From positions 144,179,771 through 144,243,770 of the forward strand of contig NC_133663.1 in NCBI RefSeq assembly GCF_037893015.1: a stretch of DNA of 64,000 nucleotides, in the 5' to 3' direction. Below are positions 42,190-53,329 of the stretch, in pieces. A program made the position numbers and the translations under genes. Origin of the DNA: Macrotis lagotis. Taxonomy: Eukaryota; Chordata; Mammalia; Peramelemorphia; Peramelidae. Each line of letters opens with the position of its first letter. Position 1 is the stretch's first letter. Under the pieces are notes generated by a model. That model was not told the DNA's origin, made no database searches, and saw only the letters and a list, made by a program, of their open reading frames with translations.

Positions 42190-43237
42190 TGTGAGGGCTA
42201 CAGAGCCCTATTCAGGGTTACTTTACAGTTTTGATATCTATCTAGCTCTCACCTATGACTCCAAGAAGCTGTAGCATGCACAGTGGCCCCACCCCTGCAA
42301 ACCATTTCAATAGTTGGGCTACATTAGATGGATCTCAAACCTCTTGGTGAGTTAGAGAAAGGGCTATCTCAAACATGTAAAGACTTCCTTTGGTGGAATA
42401 GGCAGATGTGAACAATTTGTTCCAGCAATCAGGAAGGCAGCTGAAGCAGGTGCTTTGTAGCACTTAAGTTCGATATCAAAGGTGCCAAGGTCATCGATTA
42501 CATTCTGGGCCATCAACAGTCTTCTTGCCTCTGGCCTGCCCCTGGACTGAAATGACTCTGGAAGAGAGAGTGAGACCAATGAATTGTAAATCCAGTTTAT
42601 GCATGAGTCAAAAAATATGACTCATATCATTTTACTATTTTTGCTTAACTCAAAGTCCTATAGCAGCAGATAAGTGATGAAGAAACAGAGGTAGATACAT
42701 TGGAAACTATAGTCATAACCCTGCACATAAGTGGTCCAGGCCATTGGATAATCTCACTGGAAACAGCAGGGGGATTTGGTAGCCTCCCTTGGTGACTGAG
42801 AAATCTTTTAAGTACCATATTGTTCACTTCCTGGTGTGAGAAAAGGACTAGAAAAAGTGCCCTAAAAACCATCTGATTATCCAATCTTGGCCTGTTTATT
42901 GCAGCAAGTGGAGGTTTTACTCTGTGGTCAAAACAAACAAATAGATAAAAACTTTTGCACTCACCATCAGTATATGGAATGTGTGCACATTACAAACAAA
43001 ACAAAATTCAGTAGGCCTAAAAAATGAACTCCTCTTCTTAGAAGATCATCCAAATAGCAGCTCTTAGTGAAAAAAAGACTGACAGATGAAGGACAGCTCA
43101 TTGAAGTCACAGTTGGATAAACATTTTTTTTTTCTGGAGTGACCAGAGTGAAGTGGAACTTGAATCTAACATTTTGATCTTTTTCTAAAATGAAGGACAA
43201 CATAAGAGAACCAACTATCATTATGAGCAAAGTGTTA
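42190..43237 (+). mobile_element. RTE/BovB-clade LINE, 5' region only
   Basis: Colinear with 9865-10930: 'aagctgtagcatgcacagtggccccacccctg', 'acatgtaaagacttcctttggtgg', 'gtgccaaggtcatcg', 'cccctggactgaaatgactctggaag', 'ggtgtgagaaaaggactagaaaaagtgccctaaaaacc', then the start of the endonuclease ('aatgaaggacagctcattgaagtc'). The rest of the element is absent. Decayed and non-coding. Confidence 0.75.
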
Positions 43238-43395
43238 GGGGCGGCTAGGTGGCGTAGTGGATAAAGCACTGGCCTTGGAGTCAGGAGTACCTGGGTTCAA
43301 ATCCGGTCTCAGACACTTAATAATTACCTAGCCATGTGGCCTTGGGTAAGACACTTAACCCCATTTCCCTTGCAAAAAAAAGAGGCCTAAAAAAA
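43238..43395 (+). mobile_element. Young tRNA-derived SINE
   Basis: Near-consensus SINE (GGGGCGGCTAGGTGGCGTAG head, GGGTTCAAATCCGG B-box region). Flanks GAGCAAAGTGTTA and GAGCAGAGAGTT are a possible duplication. It sits at the broken right end of the RTE copy. Confidence 0.92.
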
Positions 43396-43443
43396 GAGCA
43401 GAGAGTTGATTGATAAACTTTGTTAAGAATGATATTGATGATG

Positions 43444-43575
43444 GGGGCATCTGGACCTGAGGCAGGAGGACCTGAGTTCCATCAAATTTGACCTCAGACA
43501 CTTAATAATTGCTTAACTGTGTGACTCTGAGCAAGTCACATAACCCTATTGCCCTAAATAATAACTTTTTAAAAG
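43444..43575 (+). mobile_element. SINE with shortened head
   Basis: 'ctggacctgaggcaggaggacctgagtt...cctcagacacttaataattgcttaactgtgtgactctgagcaagtca' with the A-box part lost. Flanks AATGATATTGATGATG (43428-43443) and AATAATATTGATGATG (43576-43591) form the duplication, one mismatch. Confidence 0.88.
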
Positions 43576-43591
43576 AATAATATTGATGATG

Positions 43592-44040
43592 CTGAGTGAA
43601 AGAACAGAAACAAAAGAATTTTTTTTCACATTAACAACTTTGTGAGTCGATCAACTATGATGGATGCTGCTTCTCTCATCAGTTCAATAATCTCAGACAC
43701 CTCTGAGAGATCTGTTATGTACAATGCCTTCCACATCCAGAAAACAAAACACGCAGAACAAAAAAGCATCTGAATGAATACTATGTTCTCTTTTTTTCAA
43801 ATTCCTCTTATTTTCCTTCCTATCCTATTTCTTTCCTTTCCCTTGGTCTTAATTCCTCATACACAAAATAACTAATATGCAAACATGTAAACACAAATTT
43901 AAAACATTCACTATACTGTTTGCCACTGTAGGGAGGAAGATGAGAAGGGAGGGTGGAACAAAACTGTGAAAATTATAAATATGCAAGTGAATGAATGTTG
44001 AAAAACTTTCATAACATGTAATTGGAAAAATTAAAAAATC
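43592..44040 (+). mobile_element. L1 3' end fragment
   Basis: 'ctgagtgaaagaacagaaacaaaag', 'gtacaatgccttccacatccag', 'taactaatatgcaaacatgtaaacac', 'gaatgttgaaaaactttcataacatgtaattggaaaaatt' is the L1 terminus. The split by the preceding SINE suggests the L1 began left of 43428. Confidence 0.8.
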
Positions 44041-44044
44041 AATA

Positions 44045-44940
44045 CAAAGAATGGATAGTGTTATACAGCCATGATCCTTAAGAAGATATAAAGTGTTTAT
44101 ATATGAATCTATGATTTGAAACCTTGAGTAATAATCTTTCTAGATTTTTGATGTCTTGCCAATATTTGGATCTTTCCCCTTTTTTTCCCCTTTCAATAAT
44201 GCTCACTCTTTCCCTATTCCTTTCCTCTTTCCTTTCCTTTTAATTTATCTCCCTCCCCTTTCTATTTCCAGAGCCCTTGATTCCAGTCCAGTTCATTTAC
44301 TAATCAGTGACTTTACATAAGTCACCTAATTTATATTGACCTCAGGGTACTCCACTATAAAATGAGGGATTTGATTAGAGTATCATAATGGTAGATTCAT
44401 TCTAGCTTTAAATATTTCTGTTTCTTATTAAATAGAGTTGTAGTAATTAGAGTTTGTGAAATTCTTATTAAATAAGATTCTTATTAATTAAAGTTATATA
44501 TAGTATTGTTGATGTTGTTGCCTGTAATACCCTTCCATTTAATATGACTTCATTATCAGATCATCTAATTGAATTCTGGTATTCTTTCAAAGACCAATTT
44601 AAATACTTACACAGCATCTTGCCTGAATGACTGGCTAGAAGTAAAATCTCTTAGCTTCTGATACCTTAACATTACCTTATTGTACTTTTACATCACACCT
44701 CATTATATTATTATGCTTTGGTTTGCTATCTACTTTACTATCTTTTATGTTTAACCAAAGTCATAATATACAGTATGTAATATCCTCAAAAGAAGTGTTC
44801 TGGAAAAAGAGATCTATGCTAAATGGTATGTATTCAGAAGAGGATATGAGTCTTATTTGGCTGAGTGGATGCTGAGAGCTGTATAGAATCCCTGTCATAA
44901 AGGACTTTAAGTGGCTGTGGACAAACTTCCAGAAAAGAGT
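44045..44940 (+). mobile_element. Mostly unassigned; MIR-like SINE at 44270-44425
   Basis: 'gtcacctaatttatattgacctcagggtactccactataaaatgagggatttgattagagta...ttctagctttaaatatttctg' follows the marsupial MIR-like end 'cctcagtttcctcatctgtaaaatgagggggttggattaga...ttccagctctaaatctatg'. The remainder shows nothing recognised. Confidence 0.5.
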
Positions 44941-44941
44941 A

Positions 44942-44959
44942 CAGAGAGAGAGAAAGAGG

Positions 44960-44995
<36 letters not shown>

Positions 44996-45092
44996 CAGAG
45001 AGACAGAGAGAGACAGAGACAAAGACAAAGACAGAGACAGAAACAGAAACAGAAACAGAAACAAACAGAAACAGAAACAGAAACAGACAGAA
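44942..45092. repeat. Graded (GA)n to (GACAGA)n to (GAAACA)n repeat
   Basis: The left third is GA dinucleotides, the middle is GACAGA, the right third is AGAAAC hexamers. The long frames on both strands are pure repeat translation. Confidence 0.95.
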
Positions 45093-45158
45093 AATTTTGC
45101 TTATTGTACCATAGTCCTACAGCAACACCTTAAACTTCAGGAGTGGTGCTCTATCTAC

Positions 45159-45159
<1 letters not shown>

Positions 45160-45229
<70 letters not shown>
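45160..45229. repeat. (TA)n microsatellite
   Basis: About 34 TA units. The preceding bases 45128-45160 ('cttcaggagtggtgctctatctacta') look like a scrap of antisense SINE from which the run grew. Confidence 0.93.
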
Positions 45230-45230
<1 letters not shown>

Positions 45231-45234
45231 GATT

Positions 45235-45978
45235 AAATGTATACCATTATGAGATTCAGATTTTTCAGCTTTAAAATGAAAAATGATAATACTAGAGTCA
45301 TTAACTTTATAGAGTATTAAAAGGGAAATGCTTTGAAAACCTAAAAAATATTATATAAACCTAAGTTCATAATATTCTCTGAAGTATCTTGCACATAGTG
45401 GAAGATGAGAAACCCTTGAATATTCCTGGGTTAGAACAGAATGAAGTTGTAGGAAAGAGAAACTACTATAAATTAGTGTCTAACACATAGTAAAAGAGTA
45501 ATAGAAAAAATCTGTTGTTCATTAGGATATTTTTTCTTGGAATTCTACTTACAATTACCAGAGGAAAACAAAACCAATAGTGCTAACATTTTCAAGACAC
45601 CCATAGAGCAATATCAGCAGGAGTTAATCAGACTGCACAAAATTACATGCTAATGAGCATTACAAGTGATGCTGTCCTCTCAATCATGCATTGGTGATAT
45701 TTTTACTATCATTTGAAACACCCAACTTGAGAATAGTTATCATTTTGTCAAAAAAGATACTCCGAGGAAATCATAAATTTATTATTTTCTTAAATCAATG
45801 GATGTCCTTAATTATGTTTCTTAACTATACTTATTCTAAATATATGTCCCTAAAACTTTTGTTTTGCCCTTTTTAGCTATGATGAAATGTAGATGTTTTC
45901 CTTTTAAATACAAATATTAAGGAAAATTCAAGGATGAAACCCTCAGCCTATCAGGAAATTTTGCTTAAAAATCTGGGC
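45235..45978. other. Unassigned stretch
   Basis: No recognised repeat or coding signal. Confidence 0.4.
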
Positions 45979-45981
45979 AGG

Positions 45982-46151
45982 AGGGGCAGATAGGTGGCGT
46001 AGTGGATAAAGCACCGGCCCTGGAGTCAGGAGTACCTGAGTTCAAATCCAGTCTCAGACACTTAATAATTACCTAGCTATGTGGCCTTGGGCAAGCCACT
46101 TAACCCCGTTTGCCTTGCAAAAACCTAAAAAAAAAAAACAAAAAAAAAAAA
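45982..46151 (+). mobile_element. Young tRNA-derived SINE with long A-rich tail
   Basis: Near-consensus SINE with GAGTTCAAATCC B-box region and a tail of A12-C-A12. Target duplication not clear. Confidence 0.92.
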
Positions 46152-46154
46152 CCC

Positions 46155-47475
46155 AGGAAGGAATAAATCATTGACAACTGGCAAACAAACTACCTGACAC
46201 AAAGAAGGAACAAACCTTTTATAACAAATGTATAAAACCAGTTCTCACAATTCTTCAACTTAAAAACAAACATCCTGCTCAAAAATTATCTTTATAGTTA
46301 TGTAAACAAAATATATTTTCTGATACTCCTATACTTAGTCTATTAAAATAAAGCATGCCCAAAAAATTAATTTCTAACAGCAATGTCATACAATTATCAG
46401 TTATAACTAATGTTCCAAATGATATCATAATTATAAAAATATCTACAAATGAAAATTTTAAACTAAAATAATTTTATTTTGACACATAAACTCACATATA
46501 TACATACATACACATACATGCACACACATACACACACAGGGCAAACAGGATTCCAGAAAGTCCAGGACTTTTCCATATTCAACATCTGTTTTACAAATGG
46601 CATAATGTTTACTTTCTAGAAACATTTATGAGATAATTTTCCCCTTTTATGTGGTTTAAAAAACCAACGACTATTATAATTGATTTTTTCCCTTTCATAT
46701 GGGAAAAAAAATAATCATTAATGAGTCACTGATTGAGACTAGAGATGAATAAAGAGACTATCATAAAATAAACCTTAAAACCACACTCAAGATTTTTCCC
46801 CCATTTGGCAAAGAAGGTTTTTTTTATATGACACTGACTATTCATGAGGTAGGTGGAATTTTTATATATTTTTCCATACAAACATGTGTAATATGTAGGT
46901 ATTAGGACATTAATGAGAACTATGTATTTTAATGTATAGATGTTAGTAAGCACATACACACATACACACATATACACACACATATATATATATACACAAA
47001 AAAACACCATAAGCATGAATTTATGAATCCACATAGGCCAGCCATAGCCAGAATATATTTAGACACTGTGTACATAAAAAAATTTGCATATTTATATGCA
47101 CATATGTATACTTTCATGGAATTCCTACAAATGAGGGGAATGATTTTCTTCACTTAAATTATGGAAAGTTGCTTTAATATGTAATAATTGGATATTTCAG
47201 ATAAATAAAGCTTTTACAGTGCTTTACTCTTAACTCAGGATTATTCTTGATATCAGACAAAATACAATTAAAGGAATGCAAGGGAATAGAAAAAAGTGAA
47301 CTCTAGGTAAAATAATTTCATAACCTTGAAAGAGTAAACAAATTTATTATAATAAAATTCTCTTTTCATTGTAAGAAAAACCCATTTAAAATATTTTAAA
47401 AACACAAAAATTCTTTTCTATTAAAATCTTCACTAGGTTTTCCCAATTGAAATGTTTTAGGGAAAGAGAATTGTT
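46155..47475. other. Unassigned AT-rich stretch with CA/TA runs
   Basis: No LINE, SINE or coding signal. Imperfect CA/TACA runs occur at 46495-46540 and 46945-46996; the minus-strand Cys/Val/Tyr-rich frames there are repeat translation. Confidence 0.45.
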
Positions 47476-47479
47476 CTTT

Positions 47480-47840
47480 TTAAAATTTTTTATACTTTTA
47501 TTAGATCATTTCATTTGATATTCATAATGACCCTATAATTTTTGCAGAATAGATATTATTATCTCCATTTTCTTTTGCTTGGCTTTGTTTTGTTTTGTTT
47601 AAGATTTTTCAAGGCAATGGGGTTAAAGTGGCTTACCCAAGGCCACACATATCTCTATTTACTTAATGAAGAAGTTTAGGTTGAGAAAAAAATACAACTT
47701 AATATATTAGATATGAAGCTTAAAAGGGCCTTTTTAATTTCTCTAGTTCAATAACTTTATTTTACAAGAATGGTAAAGTGATTTGCCAAAGGTATACTGT
47801 ATTAAATTAGCAGACATGGCATCAGAAACAAGGATTTTAT
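47480..47840 (+). mobile_element. Old MIR-like SINEs, first interrupted by a truncated SINE
   Basis: 'atcatttcatttgatattcataatgaccctataattt...agatattattatctccatttt' (47503-47571) continues after the insert as 'acttaatgaagaagtttagg' (47661-47680). A second MIR-like piece, 'gggcctttttaatttctctagttcaataactttattttacaagaatggtaaagtgatttgccaaagg', runs at 47727-47795. Confidence 0.55.
47572..47650 (-). mobile_element. Truncated antisense SINE nested in MIR-like SINE
   Basis: T-rich tail then 'aagatttttcaaggcaatggggttaaagtggcttacccaaggccacac': only the 3' half of a SINE in reverse, 5'-truncated at insertion. Flanks ATCTCCATTTT (47561-) and ATCTCTATTTA (47651-) are the duplication. Confidence 0.85.
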
Positions 47841-47844
47841 TTTT

Positions 47845-48490
47845 ACTTCAAATACTAAGATAGCTCCATTGCAATGTTTCTGCAAGAACATGAAGTCAAT
47901 AATAGAAACAAGAATAAAATTTGTACTTTCTCATTCCAAATCAAACAATCTTTCTACTACATTGCCCTTGCAATATCACCATTTAAGATAATGAAAGCCA
48001 CTATCAATCTCGTAAATATCAAATTACACAGACTTCAAAGTATTGAAGAATAGCAAAGTTATTTCTTCTTTGTTTTTTAAATGTTTTAATTGTAAGATCA
48101 AAACCTAAAATAAACTTACTGCAATTTTACCTGAATAGACATTTAATAATGATTCTATAGTTTTAATGCATAAATTATATTTTACATTTCATAATGGAGA
48201 ATTATATTCAGATGTCTGTCATCAATATTGTCACAGATATCAAACTCACAAAAAGAAGAGGTTAAGAATAGTCTGAATTGTGCTCATTCTCAGATCTCAT
48301 GCCAAAAAATTACGCAAGGGGAAAAATACTTCTGATATAGATCATATGAACCATATAAAGTCCCATACTATACACTAGTGCCATTTCTGTTTTGTCACAA
48401 TAGGAAACTAAAACCTAGAAAACACATAGAGTAAAAATTTAAGAAGTGTAGGTTTATCATGCAAGATAAATTTCTATGATGCCATGCCAA
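47845..48490. other. Unassigned stretch
   Basis: No recognised repeat or coding signal. Confidence 0.4.
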
Positions 48491-48494
48491 TACA

Positions 48495-48514
48495 TACACA
48501 CACACACACATACA

Positions 48515-48548
<34 letters not shown>
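48495..48548. repeat. (CA)n microsatellite with TA interruptions
   Basis: About 26 CA units with two TACA interruptions. Confidence 0.93.
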
Positions 48549-48874
48549 ATATACAATAGAGGCATATACTGATATCATATGAATGGATGACTATTGTTGC
48601 CATCTTTTCCCCAAGGAAATAAGAGAAAAGTTCAAACTTCACCATAATAAACTATTACAAGAGCAACAATTCCATTTCTATACTTGATTTTTTAGTTTGG
48701 TGCATGTCAATTTTCTTTCTGTAGATTGGAATTAATACTATTAACCTCTACCACTTTCATTGAATTATTATGGTTATAAATAATATCCTTCCAGAGTTGC
48801 ATTTGAATGTGATTCAGAATGTAGCCAATATGGACAAAGATCACATTACTTTTTCTTCACTGAAGTTAAGAACA

Positions 48875-48878
<4 letters not shown>

Positions 48879-48957
<79 letters not shown>
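48879..48957. repeat. Long perfect (CT)n microsatellite
   Basis: About 39 uninterrupted CT units, the longest perfect dinucleotide run in the window. The Ser-Leu frame over it is repeat translation. Confidence 0.95.
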
Positions 48958-48959
<2 letters not shown>

Positions 48960-49400
48960 TCCTTTCTTATACCTTCTTGTCAACAACTTCTTTTTCTAGG
49001 TGAATGTCTAAATTCTCCATTGCAGACTTGTCTAATGAACTCCTAAAACTGAAAACCTAAAACTCTCAGTGTCTGCTGAATGAGGTAAGTTCTAAGAGAA
49101 CAAAAGATTTCAAAAGATTTGACTTTAAGTTTTCTACATGAACCTTGAAACATGGACAGAGTTTATGAAAATGAACCGAATTAACAATGGACTTGCTATT
49201 TTGTCAGGTCACATTAGTACAAAATGTGAAAATATCCCCTAATCTTGATATTATGAACACTAATATTCTCAGTATTCTTAGCAGAAATAAAGCAACTTGT
49301 TTCAAAATCAATAACAGTTTACTAAATCTAATGTCTTTCTAAAATAATTTATGTCTAATAATTTCACATTATTGACATAAATCTCAACTCTCAAACCTTC
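48960..49400. other. Unassigned stretch with a short hairpin
   Basis: No recognised repeat or coding signal, apart from a stem-loop at 49347-49382 (arms of 15-16 nt, 5-nt loop TTCAC). Confidence 0.45.
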
Positions 49401-49419
49401 ACTAAAAATCAACATTGCT

Positions 49420-49569
49420 GGGGTGGCTAGGTGGTTCAGTGGATAGAGTACCTGCCTGGAGTGAGGAGTACCTGAGTTCAAATCCAGCCTCAGACACTTA
49501 ATAATTTCCTAGCTGTGTGGCCTTGGGCAATCCACTTCACCCCATTTGCCTCGCAAAAACCTAAAAAAA
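49420..49569 (+). mobile_element. tRNA-derived SINE with perfect duplication
   Basis: Complete SINE. The 16-bp flank AAAAATCAACATTGCT is identical at 49404-49419 and 49570-49585. Confidence 0.95.
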
Positions 49570-49589
49570 AAAAATCAACATTGCTTAAA

Positions 49590-50055
49590 CTTATTCATGA
49601 CCAACCTATTATTATGCTCTTCTGGCAATATGATTTCTACTGATATTTATGGTATTCCTTTGAGCTATTTAGATGTGTCTCTCCTTGATACTCAGTTCCC
49701 TCAATATGTTTCCTAATGTGGTACTTTATTAGATAGAGTAGGACTCTTTATTTCAGACTTTATTTTCCTCCCTCTGAACAATTAACATAAATATTCAAAG
49801 AGACATTACTTGACCATTTTTAAAATATAGTAGAAGGGATTCTTTCATAGGACATAAGTCAGGATTTAAGCTTCTGTGAATATTTCTTATATCTAATTTA
49901 TCTCAGGGCTCTGGTTTTCTAAAGAAATAAATGATTTCATGAGAACATGAGTGACAATTTTGTAGCCATATAGAACACCAGTAATTATTATGCGGTGCAT
50001 AAAAGACTGTGGGAAGGAGATTGTGGGGAAGTTTGGGAGAAGTTTGTGAGGGTTA
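49590..50055. other. Unassigned stretch
   Basis: No recognised repeat or coding signal. Confidence 0.35.
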
Positions 50056-50059
50056 CTTA

Positions 50060-51180
50060 TAGAACAATAATATTCCACAGTATTCATGGACCATTAATTT
50101 TTAACTATTCCCCAACTGATGGGCATCCCTTCAATTTCCATTTTTTTGCCACTACAAAAAGAGCTGCTATGAATAGGAACATGTGAGACTTTACCCATTT
50201 CTTATGATTTCTTCTGGATATAGACCTAGAATTGGAATTGTTGGATCAAAGGGAATGAACATTTTTATTACTCTTTGGGCATAATTCCATATTGCTCTCC
50301 AGAATGGTTGGATCATTTCACAACTCCACCAGCAATTCATAATGTCCCAATCCTCCCACAATCTCTCAAACATTGATCATTTTCCCTTTTTACTCATCTC
50401 AGTCAATCTGATAGGTGTGATACCTTATTGCCATTTTAATTTGTATTTCTCCAATTGATTTGGAGCATTATATATAGCAATATATATATATATATGATTA
50501 TATATAGCTTTAATTTCTTCATTTGAAAACTGTCTATACATATTCTTTGACTATCAATTGGTGAATGACTTGTGACTTTATAACTTTGATGCAATTATCT
50601 ATATATTTTAGAAATGAGGACTCCTGGTTGTGAATATTATTTCCCAACTTTCTGCTTTCCTTCTAATTTTGGCAGCATTGATTTTATTGGTGCAAAAACT
50701 TTTCAGTTTAATATAGTCCAAATTATTCATTTTGCGATTCATCATCTAGTCTAATTTTTATTTGGTAATAAATTTATCCTCTTTCAATAGATCTGATAGA
50801 TGAGTATTTCTTGGTCTATTAATTTATCTACAATGTCTCTATGTCTAAATCCTATACCAATTTTGACCTTATTTTGGTATAGGGCGTGAGATAAAGATCT
50901 ATGCCTAGTCTTTGACATACTATTTTCCAGTTTTCCCAACAATATTTGGAAAATAGTGAGTTCTTATCCTAGAAGCTGATGTCTTTGGGTTTGTCAAACA
51001 GTAGATTGCTGTAGTCATTTTACTGTATTTTCTTTTGAACCTATCATAATCCACTGACCTATTATTATAATTCTTGATCAGTACCAGGCAGTTTTGAGGA
51101 CTCCTGCTTGATAGTATAGTTTTAGATCTACTAAAGCCAAAGACCAGCTCTTCATATATGAAGTCTGAAAGAATCTTACA
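50060..51180 (-). mobile_element. Antisense L1 (ORF2 C-terminus and RT part)
   Basis: Same subfamily and order as 29580-30640: 'ccactacaaaaagagctgctatgaat' (50149), 'tagaattggaattgttggatcaaagg' (50227), minus-strand codons with FDPTIPILGLYPEE (50195-50260) and MFERLWEDWDI (50373). Then follow the 'tcctagaagctgatgtctttgggtttgtcaaac' region (50967-50999) and 'agtaccaggcagtttt' (51080). It has many stops. It serves as the unrearranged reference for the hairpin at 30088-30182. Confidence 0.85.
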
Positions 51181-51344
51181 GTAACAAAAAAAGGAGGAAT
51201 CATGTTTTTAGTCAGTCATTCATAGCATTTAATGTCATAGAGTATTTTATCAGTCATCTAGTATAAGCTCCTCATTTTAAATGTAAATAATAGTAAGAAA
51301 AACTTAAAATTTTGAAAGTAAGTATCCATTTCATTAGGAATGCA

Positions 51345-51545
51345 TAGTTGATCAATGGTTAGAGTGTTAGCACAGGAAGTGAATTCAAATCTGATCTTAG
51401 CCACTTCCTAACTTTGTGACATTGGGCAAGTCATTTGACCATTTGTCTCAGTTGTAAAGGAACTAGAGAAAGAAATGGCAAACTATCCATTATCTTTACC
51501 AAAAATAACCCTAAATAGGGTCTCAAATAATTTGAAAACAACTAT
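51345..51545 (+). mobile_element. Old CORE-type SINE
   Basis: 'gaattcaaatctgatcttagccacttcctaactttgtgacattgggcaagtca', 'cagttgtaaagga', 'gaaatggcaaactatccattatctttacc', 'gggtctcaaataa' is the long CORE-SINE form, diverged. Confidence 0.7.
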
Positions 51546-51614
51546 CTCTAGTTTCTTACTTTTTTCTATTTGATTTTCACTAGTTGGTTCTACCTGTAAA
51601 TATTTTCATAAAAT

Positions 51615-51655
51615 TATCATTATCATCATCATCATCATCATCACTATCATCATAA
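51615..51655. repeat. (TCA)n microsatellite
   Basis: Imperfect TCA/TCATTA units. Confidence 0.85.
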
Positions 51656-51730
51656 TGTTCTCAATAAAATTGCTAGTGCCACAATGAACCAGAATCAGAA
51701 TCAAAATCTCAAAATGAAAATTAAACCCTT

Positions 51731-52053
51731 TGCCCCAAATATGGGAACCAATAAGGATTTATTGAGTTTACTAGTAAGGGAGTCCCACAGCCATAGTAGA
51801 AAACTGAAAGAAAAAAAAAGACAAATTTCTAAAGGTTTCAATTGAGGCAGAAAATGAATTGCATATGGGGTATTTCTTTCTTAAATAACCCCTGTTGCTA
51901 AGGGGTTTGTAATCCTGCCAGGGCAGTATTAGAGGAAGTTCTGTCTTTTTATTGGTCAGAGACAGGTTCTTGGAAGCTTCTGAAAGGCTCTTCTTCAAAT
52001 TAGCTATCTCTTATAATCCCACTCTAATAGACAGAACTGTCCTTGCTATTTCA
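51731..52053 (-). mobile_element. Possible antisense solitary LTR fossil
   Basis: Read on the minus strand it has a CCAAT-like box (ACCAATAAAAAGAC), a TATTTAAG TATA-like box about 90 bp later, and CTCAATAAATCC as a polyadenylation-type signal shortly before a possible CA end, an LTR-like order. No internal retroviral region, partner LTR or target duplication is seen. Old, non-coding, family unknown. Confidence 0.35.
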
Positions 52054-52145
52054 GAAGGTGGTAGAGGTGATGGAAATATAAATAAGGGCAGAGACAAGAT
52101 AGAGAAACAGCAGAAAAACAGAAGCTGCTTTAGATTTCTCTGACA

Positions 52146-52181
52146 ACAGTCATCATCATCACCACCACCATCATCATCATA
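52146..52181. repeat. (CAT/CAC)n microsatellite
   Basis: Imperfect CATCATCACCACC run. Confidence 0.85.
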
Positions 52182-52194
52182 ATCAACATCCATA

Positions 52195-52545
52195 AATATA
52201 ATACTTACAGCACTTAAAGGATTTCAAAAGATTTCACATGCTATCTTATTTGATCCACCCAAGAACTCCAAAAAGCAGGTGTGATTATTTTCCTCATTTT
52301 ATAATTTATTATTGTTACTCAATCATTTCAGTAATGTCTGTCTCTCTATGAGAGTCTTTGGCAAAAACATTGGGATGGTTTACCATTTCTTTATCCAGCT
52401 CATTTTTGAAATGAGGAAACTGAAAGAAATAAAGTTACATAATTTGCCCAGGTTAGTAAGAGTCTGAAACTTGATTTGAACTCAGGAAGATGCATCATTC
52501 TGACTTCAAACCAGAGGTCTATCCATTGTGTCACCTAACTCATGG
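52195..52545. mobile_element. MIR-like SINE (+) followed by antisense CORE-SINE (-)
   Basis: 52195-52300, plus: 'gatttcaaaagatttcacatgctatcttatttgatccacccaagaactcc...cctcatttta'. 52305-52545, minus: 'tgagagtctttggcaaaaacattgggatggtttaccatttc', 'cagctcatttttgaaatgagg', 'gatttgaactcaggaagatg', 'ccattgtgtcacctaact'. Both diverged. Confidence 0.65.
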
Positions 52546-52549
52546 CCTT

Positions 52550-53130
52550 TGTTTCTACTGTAGTCCATAATTCCTTAATTCAATTGGTACCACAGCCTCA
52601 GTTTGCCCCATAGTGTATTACAAGTGTGCTCTATTATTCTTGGAGACTTTTTCCCACTTAAATGTACCATACATAAATGTATCATAAATTTAATGCAATT
52701 TAAAGGTAGGGTTTCCTTATAATTTCATACTATAATATTATAATTTTATTATTATGCATATTATATAAAAAATATTGTAATTTCCCTGGATTAGTCATGC
52801 TTAATTACTACATATATCTTACAGTAAATAAAATCAGAATGTACATATTTAAAATACATTCCTAATATCAAGTGCACTCAAAGTTCTCAAGTCAATTTCT
52901 AATTATCACGCTAATCAAGATTTTTAGTTGCAAAACAAAACTAACATGAGTTTTGAGAATTTTTATATCTCAACAAATTTACCTTCCAGAAATTAAAAAT
53001 ATTATTTCAAAGTAGTGTAATCTTTATATTAGAGACTAGAGTATATATTTGCTACTTTTGCCTTTTAATTAAATGCCCACAATGAAACTGTTAGTGCTTT
53101 TCCTTCTGAGAATAGCTTACTTCTATTCTT
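52550..53130. other. Unassigned AT-rich stretch
   Basis: No recognised repeat or coding signal. Confidence 0.4.
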
Positions 53131-53134
53131 TGCA

Positions 53135-53172
<38 letters not shown>
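53135..53172. repeat. (TA)n microsatellite
   Basis: About 16 TA units with one TG. Confidence 0.92.
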
Positions 53173-53175
<3 letters not shown>

Positions 53176-53207
53176 TTATTTCTATGCTTTCTCCACTATC
53201 AGAAAGC

Positions 53208-53318
53208 AAAGTTCTCAAATGAATAGAGTGTCTTTTGTTTCTTTGTACTCTAAGCACTTATTCAATAGCCTAGAACATAGCAGAACTTTAAAAAACATTT
53301 ATTGCCTTGACTTGCTGG
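53208..53318 (+). mobile_element. L2-type 3' tail
   Basis: 'ctctaagcacttattcaatagcctagaacatagcagaactttaaaaaacatttattgccttga' follows the L2 end 'cccagtgcctagaacagtgcctggcacatagtagg...aataaatatttgttgaatga'. Confidence 0.5.
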
Positions 53319-53329
53319 ATCCTTAGTTA

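Noticed and set aside
44834-45114. Ser-Leu and Glu-Thr repeat frames
   Set aside because: Microsatellite translation.
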